Assembly: GCA_009746045.1 (NCBI GenBank)
Contig: RPFO01002002.1
Location: forward strand, 96,199 to 160,198
Source: Mesostigma viride
Lineage: Eukaryota; Streptophyta; Mesostigmatophyceae; Mesostigmatales; Mesostigmataceae
Length of the DNA stretch: 64,000 bases
Reading direction: 5' to 3'
Shown: piece by piece, positions 23,551-34,048 of the stretch
Numbering within the stretch: position 1 is the stretch's first letter
Layout of the letters: every line of letters starts with the position of its first letter
Translations under genes and position numbers: made by a program
Notes under the pieces: model-generated
Databases searched by the model: none
Told to the model about the DNA's origin: nothing
What the model saw: the letters and a program-made list of their open reading frames with translations, nothing else

Positions 23551-26500
23551 ATGGCATGTACTATGGGGCCTTTTTTGGTACGTCCGGCGTGTCTCGTTCG
23601 CCAAGGCCGCGTCAGCAAGTGCGGTTCCGGCGCAGACGCTCGCGCTCTGCGTAAAAGCGAGCTGCCGGCCACTTATAAACAGCAAATACCCGCTCGTCGC
23701 CTTGATTCCAGAGGTAAGGCGCAGCAGAGCTTACTTTCTGTGGGCTGGATAAACGCCTCGTTCTTGCCTACTGTCCTTTTTCTTGGAAGGGTGGCAAGGC
23801 GAGGGAACACGTACGTCTCTCCCGGGGCTCTATTCCGTCCCTTTTTGTGAAATCTTCTGTCATCCTTAGCCTCCCTTAGCCGGGCAAGCGAGGCGTGACC
23901 ACGTTGCGGATTTTTCCCGCTTCTGCTATCCATCTTTACACGTATCCTGTGCAGGCGGGAACCGATGCGTGACAATTGCACGTCAGTCTTCAAGCGAGAC
24001 CAGGAATGCGATCAACACGACGGGGAGCGACGCTGGGTCCTCGCTGGATGAATTCGTCAACGAGCTGGAAAGGCGCCCCCATTGCAATGATTTCGTGTGC
24101 GTGAGCAGCCCCGAGGTGGAACGAACCGCGCGCCTGGCGGTGCGAGATATCGCGGAAGTACGGGAGGGACCCACCGCAAACATGGCCATCTTGGCGGAAG
24201 ATATGGAGTATAAGGTGGGCTTGGTCCCGCGGACCCATGTAGAGAAGAAGCAACCATTCGTTTCTTCATGTTTTACCCTTTTCTAACCCTTCACTGTTAA
24301 ATTTTTTGTGGACGCCAGCTTACTGCTGCAGGGTGGGGTTTGCCAGCGTTGGTGTGGGAATGCCGCGGGTAATCTGCCATGACCTGTTTCCGAGCTGGCT
24401 TGAGTGGAGGGAGGTCATAGTACCTTGTGTCACGCGGATGTGTGTGCATGGTATCTCCAGGGGGATGCACATTTGTGCATATGCATGTGTGTGCTTGGGT
24501 CCTGTTGTGTACGCATGCGTTCGCCCAACATCTGGAGGAATTTTGCTGGCTTGCATGGAGGTACTGTCGAGGAGGGTGGGGTGGAAGAGGGAAACCGAGT
24601 GCTGGGGTGGCAGGGATGCCAAGTGCAACGATGGTGCATAGACGACAGCCTACATATTGCTCGAGGAAGGATTTGTTACGTAGCGCGGGAGCGCCCCCAT
24701 CGTAATACGCGGGAGGGGTGAGTGTCATCGCGGGAGAAAGTCTGAGCATGATCTTGCAGATGGGAAAAGCAATCTCACTGGTAGTGAGTAGTGACACCTG
24801 GGTGCTCCTAGTGGATTGCAGTTGCTTATCTATTGTTAGGCTTTTGATCTATTGTTAGGCTAGTTCCTGTTTCTGATTACTTGGGCACCCGTCCATTCCC
24901 TTGGAGGTATACATTCCTGCGTACCGCTTTGGATACTGGTGTGGTTCGGAAAGCATCCCGCCCTCCCCGCCCGCGACTAATGCAACGAACAACCTGCTGC
25001 CCGTTGTGTATGTGCCCAGGATGCGTTCCGTAGTTGTAAAGGCAAGTCCAAGTTCAAGCGCTTCAACTACTTCGCGAGCACCTTCTCGGAGACACGCGCG
25101 GTAAGGGGCCCGCCACACGTGGGCGCCCACCCATGGACACCTGGATTCCACTAGCCGTGGTGAACCTCACCGAGATTATCCATCACCCTTTGCATCCTTG
25201 GACGTAACGAACATCTGCGAATATCCCTTGAATGGGTCACATTTCCTCCCTGAGACTTTCCTCCCTGAGGTATCTGCTTTTAAGTGAGCCACCCCATGGC
25301 TACCCGCCCGGTTGCGAACTGACCAGCCTCCCTGAAACAGGAGAAATAGTGGACAGCATTGTTAATGCCGGCACTTGCGCTGGGTGGGGGCTAATTTTAC
25401 AGCGTGGCGTGCACCATTCCTGCGATATGCACTCGCTTGGCGCGCACTGGGCGGTGTATGAGGTTGGCCCACAACTTGGTATTTTGGCTTGCTGTTTCGA
25501 CTTGGTGTTTGAAGCTGCCGTTTCCACTTGCTGGTTCGACTTGGTGTTTGAAGCTGCTGTTTCCACTTGCTGTTTCGACTTGGTGTCTCCACCCATCAGA
25601 TGCTGTGTGCCATGTTGGTCTAGCGTGTGCTCCAGTGGCGCTAGCCGCGGGCCAGTCCAGCGAATCGTAGCTAGCGTGTCTGGGTGGTTCATAAGTAATG
25701 ATGGGTTTTAGCACACTCACTTGCGGTGTCTAGGTACTGGAGATGCATGCATAGATGACTATAGTAGACACCGCGGCAGCCGTGGACTGCCCAATCGCAG
25801 CGCGCCACCGTGCGCCGGATGCACGCTTATGGGGTAATCCATGCCATGATCGCACTCACCATCAAACGCTAGCCCGATGCACACCCATGGGGCCATCGGC
25901 ATCTTTTAACCTCTTAATGTTCATGCAGGCATCATCACAAAAATGATACATAGTTTTTTCTGCGCATCCTGTTTGGCTGCCTCCCTTTCGTCGCGATCAA
26001 ACTTGAACTCGAACTGAGCATCGTCACAGGATACCCCAGTATACCCCGGTGTCCATCATCTTGTTGTCCGCGTGTCTGAACCCCCCCCTTCCTGTCAATG
26101 CCTCTGCCACGTGCCATGCCCTTGTGACGCTCTCCCCCAACATTGCCCTCCCCCCCCCCCCCCCCCCACCCGGCAACCCCACCCACCAGGAGGTAACGGA
26201 CATGGCCATGAAGGGCACCAGCGAGCTGGTCATCGACTGGGTGTTCACAGGGCGGCCGACTGTGCCCGTGGCCCCCCAGGTCCAGCTGCGCATGCGGTCT
26301 GTCTACGAGATCAACCAGATCAGCGGCCGTGTGCTGCGGCTGACCACCAGCTGGGACTTGGGCAGCTGCTCGCCCCCGGCTGCTGCGTTCTTCCTGGCCA
26401 CACGGCTCGCGTACAGTGTGGTGCAGGCGGGGATGGATATGGGGGACATGGCGGCCCGCGTTGGGAGTACCGCGCAGGAGGGGGGGCAGGGGGGCAATGT

Positions 26501-27428
26501 TTATGCGGATCCCACCGACCCGAGGAAGGTGAGCGAGGGGCGCGTGATGGAACAAGACATGTCTGTCTGATAGCATGGTCCATGAGCTGGGATTTGTGGG
26601 CAAAGGCAAATGGTGTGGTGTGTCCTTGTTGGGTGTCTCTAATAACAGTCTTTATATAGCAAAGTCAGCGATTAGATTACTTGGTTAACACGATGGCAAG
26701 GCTGGAGGGAAGGGCAAACATGTTTGGTTGGAGACAGCGTGAGGGATGGGTGAAGATGGGTTGAAGATGGGTTGAAGATGGGGTGAAGATGGGGTGAAGA
26801 TGGGGTGAAGATGGGGTGAAGATGGGGTGAAGATGGGGTGAAGATGGGGTGAAGATGGGGTGAAGATGGGGAAAATGGGCTGAAGATTGGATGAAGTTAG
26901 GGTAAGCGTTGGCCTCATCCACACTGCTTTATGTGGCAGTAATACCAATGAGACAACCAGGCTGCCAATACATCCATCCAGGGAGGCACATCGATTTGAA
27001 ATGTTCAGTTGTGTTGACTGTCTCGTGCTTTCCTGTGGAATGGTTTTGCTGGAGCGGCCAGTATGTAGGTATTAACTATCACGTCTCTATGCATAACTAG
27101 CATCCGTTCATGCAAGCCTAATTTTATCGCCTAGGCATGCAAGAGTGAAGTTATCGGTTTTAGACATTCATGCATGCCTGATGTTATGTTGTTCAGTTGA
27201 AGAGACACGACGCGTTTTTGTCACATGCTGGCAGCGGATTTGCACGCGTCATCGCTAATTTCCTCTCCTGTTCTCCTTGTCCTCCCCTTTCTATTACCTG
27301 TCCCCCATTCCCCACACCCATTGCAGTTTTTCCAACAAGAGGACTCTTTCCAAAAAGACGCCATCTACTTCATGCTCTTTGTAGCCATCCTGTACACGCT
27401 GGCAGAAGGGCTGAAGTTGGTCGGTTGA
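23551..27428 (+). CDS. NTF2/SnoaL-like protein with transit peptide and C-terminal membrane segment
   Basis: Five phase-consistent exons: 23551-23713, 23955-24214, 25020-25100, 26190-26528 and 27327-27428, giving 314 residues. The ATG at 23551 (agcATGG) opens a basic, acid-poor leader like an organelle transit peptide. The middle reads VREGPTANMAILAEDMEY, then DAFRSCKGKSKFKRFNYFAS, then ELVIDWVFTGRP and RMRSVYEINQISGRVLRLTT. That layout (LxxD...Y.D...G...F...F...W...G..) resembles SnoaL/NTF2-fold plant proteins such as DUF2358-type, but the match is from memory and only at fold level. Exon 5 encodes DAIYFMLFVAILYTLAEGLK, a likely single membrane span, then a stop. Function is unknown; a chloroplast membrane location is inferred from the leader and tail. 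It shares its upstream region with COQ3. Intron 4 has an 11-bp minisatellite. Confidence 0.72.
25486..25595 (+). repeat. Short tandem repeat, about 42-bp unit, in gene 4 intron 3
   Basis: The unit contains TTCGACTTGGTGTTTGAAGC followed by TGCYGTTTCCACTTGCTG. About 2.5 copies are present. Confidence 0.85.
26736..26895 (+). repeat. 11-bp GATGGGGTGAA minisatellite in gene 4 intron 4
   Basis: About a dozen tandem copies of GATGGGGTGAA, with GATGGGTTGAA variants at the left and degenerate units at the right. Confidence 0.95.
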
Positions 27429-27852
27429 TTATGAGCTATAGATCGCCTGACCACATCTTGACTGGTTGATGATTGCACAACCCGTGCCACTGAAAGAGCT
27501 TTTTGTACCTTGGCCAATCTAGACCCAGCTAGAATGATGGCCAGAGCTATATTGCTCTGAACCACTGATATTTATGTAAATGATCCACTCCCCTATTTGT
27601 TAGGGGCCCTGGAGGCAAAAACCAAAACAGGTTTTATTGAGTGATACAACTATGATATCTTGTCACAAAATTGTGCTTTGCATGAAACTATACATCCAGC
27701 ATGCTACTAATTGATACGCAATAAAACTGTCAAGTTGAGTAATGTTATGTTTAATTATATCATGACACTAATTGAAGAGCAATGATGTAATGATATATAT
27801 ATTCTGATCAGACACTCAATATATGTCCAGATGTATATAATGTGTTATTCTG
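27429..27852. other. 3' flank of gene 4
   Basis: AT-rich sequence without a recognisable gene. A TGTAA at about 27574 could be a polyadenylation signal of the kind used by many green algae, but this is not established for this organism. Confidence 0.35.
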
Positions 27853-28115
27853 CCGCACCCAGGCCGACTTTGTCGCGACCCATGCGGTCTAGATCCCTTC
27901 CAGGCCTGCATGGTGGGCCGGCAGCGCTGTTGCTGCGTGTACGTAGTTTTGTGATGTATAGTTAGTTGTGCCTTGTGCAGCTGGCGTGATCCTTGGATGT
28001 CCGTGTCAGATTAGTATTAATTTCTTCAGGGTTATTCTCCCAGTTATCGGGTTAATTTCCTTATGTTGCATGCCTATCTCACCTCCGTAATCTATCATTC
28101 TCAATGAATATATAT
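27853..28115 (+). mobile_element. 3' end of an endonuclease-type LINE, plus strand
   Basis: The insert opens with the end of a coding region reading QADFVATHAV then stop (27867-27899), nearly the same ending as the minus-strand copy at 29866 (RADFVATQAV). The 3' UTR contains TTTCCTTATGTTGCATGCC at about 28056 and ends near TATCATTCTCAATGAATATA. It serves as the uninterrupted counterpart of the nested insertion at 30296. Confidence 0.8.
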
Positions 28116-28248
28116 TAAAAATATAATTACTTACAGCAGAGTGAAATCACTCAAACCAAAGCAAACGCCCAGCTATAAACCTATATACAGAGCCATGTCA
28201 AAGCTCTATACTACGATAAGACCAATGGAAACGCCTAACGGGAGGAAC

Positions 28249-29210
28249 CTAATAGCCCTGCTGCACCGCAAAATCAGCCCGCGTACGGCGGAGCATGATG
28301 TCAGCCATGGCCCGAGTCAGCGCCACCGACAAGCGCTGACGCCAATATGACGTCCAGGTCCGCGCCGACCATGGGGCCCGCTGGCCCTCCAGGTCCAGCC
28401 GGTCCTCCCGGAGCCGGCAACACTCCTTGAAGAAGGCGGAGGTCAGGGGCCCCATGGCCCCAAACTCCTCCAGGACAAAGGGCACCACACGATGGTGCCC
28501 GACGTCGCCGTAGGCCAGGAGCTTGGCCCGCTCCGCCCGGTCCGCCGTGTAACCTGCCGTGAGGGAGGCCCCAGCCACGTGGCTAAGAGCCAAGGGCCGC
28601 GCCACCGAAACGTCAATAAGCAGATGCCGGCCACCCCCCTCAAAGTCCAGCACCACGATGTCAGGCCGGTGGTTGGGGGAATAGAAGGCAGCGCCATCCG
28701 CATCCTCGGACCGGATGTTCGCGTGGGGGAAAACCGACCGAATCATGGCGAGCACCACCGTCAGGAGGACAGTGTGCAAATACAAATACCAATTCTGATT
28801 CTGTTGGCCCCCCATGCAGGCAAGGTAGTGAGTCCCCGTGGGATCCAGCGGCTGCCCACAGCTACCACAAGGCCGCCCGGCCGGAACAAGAGGCTGCGGG
28901 GCAAATAGCTGGTGCCGGAGCGCCACCGAGTAGTGGCTGGGAGCCAAGGCGAATGGGGGGCCATGGGAAGAGCACGAAGGTACGCCGAGCCCACACTCCG
29001 CAAGGAAAGCGAGAACAGCCACGCACGTCCCTGGGCGTTGAGGTCCGCGAAAAGAGCAATCCAATCAGCCGTGTGCAGAATACCCGCGTAGGTTTTCTGG
29101 TGTTTATCGATGACGCGAGCAGGGAATGCGGCGGGAGATTGAACGGAGGCGACCGAGGGAGTGCCGCGAGGGAGGTGGCGCTGTACCGCCTGAGCGGCAC
29201 GGACGGGAGA
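28249..29210 (-). mobile_element. LINE 3' coding part: CCHC knuckle plus restriction-like endonuclease
   Basis: The minus-strand frame 29064-28249 (271 codons, no stops) contains the knuckle CGSCGQPLDPTGTHYLAC (C-x2-C-x9-H-x3-C), then RPDIVVLDFEGGGRHLLIDV, a PD...D endonuclease core with about 15 residues between PD and D, and the tail VPFVLEEFGAMGP. This order is known from R2-like and Dualen/RandI-type non-LTR elements, where a C-terminal restriction-like nuclease nicks the target. Just upstream a different frame carries AGILHTADWIALFADLNAQG and WLFSLSLRS, the usual segment before the knuckle, so a frameshift lies near 28990-29040. The reverse transcriptase itself is absent (5' truncation). 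Confidence 0.82.
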
Positions 29211-29865
29211 TATATATGGTTGTCTCCATGATATATATGGTTGTCTCCATGATGATACATTAAGTGAGACAACTATGAAGTGAGACAACTATATTCAACA
29301 AGCTGTTTCCGGCCCCACCGTCTAGGTAATCTAGTCGCTCTACACGTAAGCCAGCCATAATTTCAATGCACAAGGCTACACATTTCCATCTCCATTAATA
29401 TATTCATCATCCTGAACGACTCGAAAACGCGGACAAGCTATAACGGCAGGCTCGAGCTACCATGGTCCGGATTTTCCCGATTTCTGGCCTGCGCTGGTTG
29501 TCTCCTTGATATCATAACAAGGAGCGTGGGCAAGGAAGCGAAGCATAGCCAGGACGTACGTATATCATGGCTGGCTGTACAAGGGCTAAGCTACGGCTAT
29601 ATGGCTGGTTGTGTACCGTGCGCGTTAGCGGTGCACGTGACGTTATGCATAGTCACGCATGCCCCTCCGGCCGGCATGCAACAGGAGGAAAATAAAACCC
29701 GAAATGAAAAACTCTCAAGACAAAAATTCAGTATAAGATCGAATCCGACACGGGCATGCAAGGATAAAGCTAGCCTGGCAGCACAACGTACAACGAACGA
29801 CAACACCAAACTACGACACACAGCAACACCTCTACCGGCCCACCAGCTCAGGCCGGGGAATTGAC

Positions 29866-30160
29866 CTACACCGCCTGGGTCGCAACAAAGTCGGCCCGGA
29901 CGCATGCAGCAGAATAACACATCAGCCACCGCGTGCGAGTGAAAGCGAAGCACAGGCGCTGCCGCCTAAACGAGGACGTACCATGTCCGGGCATAGACCA
30001 TGGGGCAGTCCGACCCTCAAGGTCGAGGCTGTCTTCCCGCCGCTGCTGCCCACCACTCATAAAAAAAACTCGATCCGCAGTCTTTGGGCCCATGGCCCCG
30101 AACTCCTCAAGGGCAAAGGGATCGACATGACCCGGCACCCGGGGCCCCAGCCACCGCATA
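29866..30160 (-). mobile_element. Truncated second copy of the endonuclease-type LINE
   Basis: The minus-strand frame reads FALEEFGAMGP, EDSLDLEGRTAPWS, FRRQRLCFAFTR and RADFVATQAV then stop. It matches the last third of the copy at 28249-29064 with scattered changes. The knuckle and nuclease core are missing. Confidence 0.8.
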
Positions 30161-30470
30161 GCATTCTCGGATATATATATTTTGTTTATTTTTACATGGG
30201 TGCCTTTACTCTGCTGTGAGTAATTATATTTTTTAATGTATGTATAAGATTAATGTCTTCCGGGTTCTTCTCCTTTTCGGGGTTTTCCTTATGTTAAGTA
30301 AGTAAGTACTTGCGTATCATGCGCAAAGGCATGCCACGGAGTACTATGCTAATCTCATTAGAAAAATAATTACACAAAAGTTTAAAAAAATATCGTCTGC
30401 ATCATCCTTATGTTGCATGCCCATCTCACCTCCGTAACCTATCATTCTCAATTAATATACATAGGAAAGC
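30161..30470 (+). mobile_element. 3' UTR of an endonuclease-type LINE, split by a nested insertion
   Basis: The sequence from about 30245 matches 28010-28110 (AGATTAATGTCTTC...GGGTTNTTCTCC, then CTCACCTCCGTAACCTATCA). It is interrupted at 30296-30404 by the ACTT-tailed element. Confidence 0.75.
30296..30404 (-). mobile_element. Nested ACTT-tailed retroelement insertion (109 bp)
   Basis: Flanked by 10-bp duplications TCCTTATGTT at 30286-30295 and 30405-30414. The related 3' UTR at about 28056 has a single TCCTTATGTT followed by GCATGCC, so the empty site is visible. On the minus strand the insert runs from the 3' UTR (ATGCAGACGATA...) to CGCAAGTACTTACTTACTT. It contains no coding sequence. 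Confidence 0.95.
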
Positions 30471-30692
30471 GCGAATTCAGATGGCGGAGGCCGCGTGTGC
30501 ACATGGCTAGCGGTCTGCAGGAAGATTGACGTACACCTGCAATATGTAGGGAGAGAGAAAAGTGATCGATTACTTACACAAAAGGGCTGCCCGTGTGTTG
30601 GATGGAAATAGATACCATGGGGAGGAAAATAAAGAAAAAATTCGATCCTGTTCAAAGGCAAACAAAATTTTATATAATACAAATGTGATGAT

Positions 30693-31510
30693 TAAAAAAT
30701 TAAACTAAATTAAATTATAACATGCCTCCGTTGGGAGATCATGTAGCACATATTCCTTGATGGATGGTGGAGTGGAGGGGGCCGCGTAATCGAACTAACC
30801 TAACGCTAATTTATCTAGTCTAGAAAAATCCTAACTACACTACTCATCAAAACGCCTCCTCCTCTTGGGGGGAGGTGGCTTGCCCACAGGGTCGGGCGTG
30901 TGAGCCTTGACAATCTTCTGCCACCGCTTCTTGTTCTGCATGGCAGTCCAAAGAAGGGAGAGAGAGTGGATGCGGTATTCAAACTGGGCTGGGACCACTA
31001 GGTCGTCCAGCAACATCTGGATGTAGTTCGTGACATGTTTCCCTACCCTTTTGGGAATGCCCTTCTTGGGGCCAGGCCAGGTCAGAATATGCCGCCCTGG
31101 CTGGCCAAGCCGCTGGGGGCCTGCCAGACCGCGGTGTCGACCTGGCTGGTGCGAGCAAGGTGTCCTACAAATGCTATCCTACGCTGCCTAATCTCGTCCG
31201 AAATACCAGGCATACCCTGATCATACAAAGACTCTAATGACGGGCACTTGGAGAACCCTACGTTCAGGACCTGTCGGAGCATCCTGTAAACCGTGCCGTC
31301 GAGCTTAGCTGCCAGTGTGGGTGTGAGTGTCCACGCCTCGGCGCCATACGTGAGCACCGTGAGGACGAGGACCTTGAAGAGCATGCGCTTGCACGGTGCT
31401 CGCCCAGGCCCTTCGAGCGCCAGCTAGTAGGTGTTGAGCGAACGGAGCCTGGCCCAGGCCAGGCCGATGCGGATGTCCACATCGTCGGCGGTGTCAGGGA
31501 GCCAACTCCC
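30693..31510 (-). mobile_element. LINE (GGAG-end family), 818 bp, 13-bp TSD
   Basis: Flanked by CAAATGTGATGAT at 30680-30692 and 31511-31523. The minus-strand frame at 31384-31082 reads VLTVLTYGAEAWTLTPTLAA and RRIAFVGHLARTSQVDTAVW, the region after the reverse transcriptase. It ends with CTCCCAACGGAGGCATGTTA and an AT-rich tail. Confidence 0.92.
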
Positions 31511-31744
31511 CAAATGTGATGATAATGATATATTTAAAGTAGCTAAGGGGCTGAGGTGGTGGTGGTGGTGGTGTGTGTGGGGGGGATGGGGGGGGGGCGG
31601 GGGCGGGGTCTAGAATAATAAACAAAAGGGACATCGCTGGGATATGAACAAAAGGGGCTCATTGCTGGGATATGATAGATATCGTGAGGCATAGGCAACA
31701 GTGAGGGTCAGCTAGGAGTTTGTATGACTAGTTTGAGCGCGCCC

Positions 31745-31774
31745 ATGAATTAATTAATTAATTAATTAATTAAT
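31745..31774. repeat. (AATT)n microsatellite
   Basis: Seven or so ATTA units lie between two oppositely oriented LINE copies. Similar (AATT)n stretches lie at about 60513-60535, next to a LINE 3' end, and near 45150. Confidence 0.85.
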
Positions 31775-32085
31775 AGACACGTGACTGCGTCACGTGAGCC
31801 TAAGTCCTCGATCAGTGGGAGGGGAACATGGGATGGAATGGATGGTGTAAGCTATCTCTAGGTCCTAGTTACAGGGTTGCGGGCACCACGGCCCGAATCG
31901 CTATGAATGCCATACACGGTCACACGCGGAGCCCCCACAGACTTTGGGGTGGTCTCCTTCATCACTACTTGCCATCTACTCCTTGCGTACTATCGCCCAT
32001 GCATGGTTCCCGTGATCTCCCTCCTAATTAATAACAGCGGCCCTGGGCGTTTCTTACTACTATATGGTCAGCGTATACCAGAAGG

Positions 32086-33102
32086 CGCGCGCCCCGAGCA
32101 CATTCAGACCTGGCTGGACTGTCTGGGCCTGGAGGCGAGGGCGGTGGGGTTGGAGATTAGTGTCAAAACTGAGGCGATGGTGATTGGGGCCTCCAGTACA
32201 CCGCCGCTGCCGCGCCTGCTCGATGGGACGACGGTCCCGTTCCGCGATCGCTTCAAGCTGTTAGGGAGCTGGCTCCCTGACACCGCCGACGATGTGGACA
32301 CTCGCATCGGCCGGCCTGGCCTGGGCTAGGCTTCGTTCGCTCAACACCTACTGGCGCTCCAAGGGCCTGGGCGACCACCGCAAGCGCATGCTCTGGCAAG
32401 GTCCTCGTCCTCACGGTGCTCACGTATGGCGCCGCGGCGTGGACACTCACACCCACACTGGCAGCTAGGCTAGACGGCAGTGTACAGAATGCTCCGAGCC
32501 TCCGACAGGTCCTGAACGTAGGGTTTTCCAAGCGCCCGTCATCAGAGTCTTTGTATCAGGGCATGCCTCGATCGTCTTTCGGACGAGATTACTGAGACAG
32601 CGTAGGATAGCATTTGTAGGACACCTTGCTCGCACTAGCCAGGTCGACACCGCGGTCTGGCCGGCCCCCATGCAGCGGCTTGGCCAGCCAGGGCGGCATA
32701 TTCTGACCTGGCCTGGCCCCAAGGACATTCCCAAAAGGGTAGGGAAACATGTCACGAACTACGTACAGATGTTGCTGGATGACCTACTGGCCCCAGCTCA
32801 GTTTGAATACCGCATCCACTCTGGCTCCCTTCTTTGGACTGCCATGCAGAACAAGCTAGACGCGGTGGCAGAAGATTGTCAAGGCGCTCACACGCCTGAC
32901 CCTGTGGGCCGGGCAAGCCCCCTCCCCCCAAGAGGAGGCGTTTTGACGAGTAGGGCAGTTAGGATTTTTCTAGCTAGACTAGGTAGATTAGCGTTAGGAT
33001 AGTTAGATTACGCGGCTCTCTCCTTTCCACCACCCATCAAGGAATATGTGCTACATGATCTCCCAACGGAGGCATGTTATAATTTAATATAATTTAATTT
33101 TA
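32086..33102 (+). mobile_element. LINE (GGAG-end family), about 1.0 kb, plus strand
   Basis: Flanked by ATACCAGAAGG at 32075-32085 and 33103-33113. Frames read HIQTWLDCLGLEARAVGLEI, then FRDRFKLLGSWLPDTADDVD, then (from about 32670) QRLGQPGRHILTWPGPKDIP. Shifts separate them. The 3' end is CTCCCAACGGAGGCATGTTA followed by an AT-rich tail. This copy overlaps in content with the minus-strand copy at 30693, so the two form a large imperfect inverted repeat. Confidence 0.9.
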
Positions 33103-33111
33103 ATACCAGAA

Positions 33112-33360
33112 GGGCAGAAGATTGTCAAGGCTCACACGCCAGCCCCTGTGCATGGGCAAGCCACCTCCCCCCAAGAGGAGGAGGCGTTTTGATGAGTAGT
33201 GTAGTTAGGATTTTCTGGACTAGATAGCTTAGAGTTATAGGTTCGTTCGATTACGCGGCTTCCTCCACTCCACCCATCCATCAAGGAATATGTGCTACAT
33301 GATCTCCCAACGGAGGCATGTTATAATTTAATTTAATTTAATTTAATTTAATTTAATTTA
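33112..33360 (+). mobile_element. Short LINE copy (GGAG-end family) with (TTTAA)n tail
   Basis: About 249 bp, from the end of the coding region (GAAGATTGTCAAGGCTCAC) to CTCCCAACGGAGGCATGTTA and a tail of eight TTTAA units. Flanked by ATACCAGAA at 33103-33111 and 33361-33369. Confidence 0.88.
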
Positions 33361-33624
33361 ATACCAGAAATATCGTGGATGATTCTCCGTCATATTAATG
33401 ATCGGCTGCCATGGCGGTGCATATGGACAAAATCTTACCAGAGGTCGTCAAATGCGCCCGATCTCGAGCGCCTTCCCGATCTATATCAGGGGCCGGTGTT
33501 TGCGATCGATCGACCAGATCCACGCGATATCCCAGCAATGACCTCTTTCTTAGTTCCATTTTTGTTTTTGTTATTATTATTATTACTCTTTACTTTGTCT
33601 TTATTTATTATTGTTCGTATTATT

Positions 33625-34037
33625 AAGTAAGTAAGTAAGTACTTGCGTGTCATGCGCAAAGGCATGCCACGGAGTACTATGCTAATCTCATTAGAAAAAT
33701 AATTACACAAAAGTTTAAACAACTATCGTCTGCATCATTCCCCAACCATTAATTAAGCACTATATGGGGATGTGATCAGAATATGGGGATGTAATTCTCA
33801 TCCGAGCTGTCCTCTACTGTAATGGCAGACGAGGCGGTAGTGTAGCGGCTATCCTCAGGGCCAATAACCTCCACCTGCGGACTTCTACCCTGGCTAGCAA
33901 CGGGTCGCGGGGCCCGTGGCCCGGAGAAAACAGGAGCATCCCCCTCAGGAAGGTGCTTAGCGCAGATGGCAGCCCATTTCTCCTTGTCAATCATGCGGGC
34001 GCGGAGTACGGATAGTCCCAGAAGCCCTGCATACGGT
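33625..34037 (-). mobile_element. ACTT-tailed retroelement, 413 bp, 11-bp TSD
   Basis: Flanked by TTCGTATTATT at 33614-33624 and 34038-34048. The minus strand carries the C-terminal coding end KEKWAAICAKHLPEGDAP ... QVEVIGPEDSRYTTASSAI ... TVEDSSDENYIPIF with the stop at 33776-33778. A 3' UTR and a tail of four ACTT units follow. It is the longest copy in the window; the rest of the ORF is missing by 5' truncation. Confidence 0.93.
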
Positions 34038-34048
34038 TTCGTATTATT

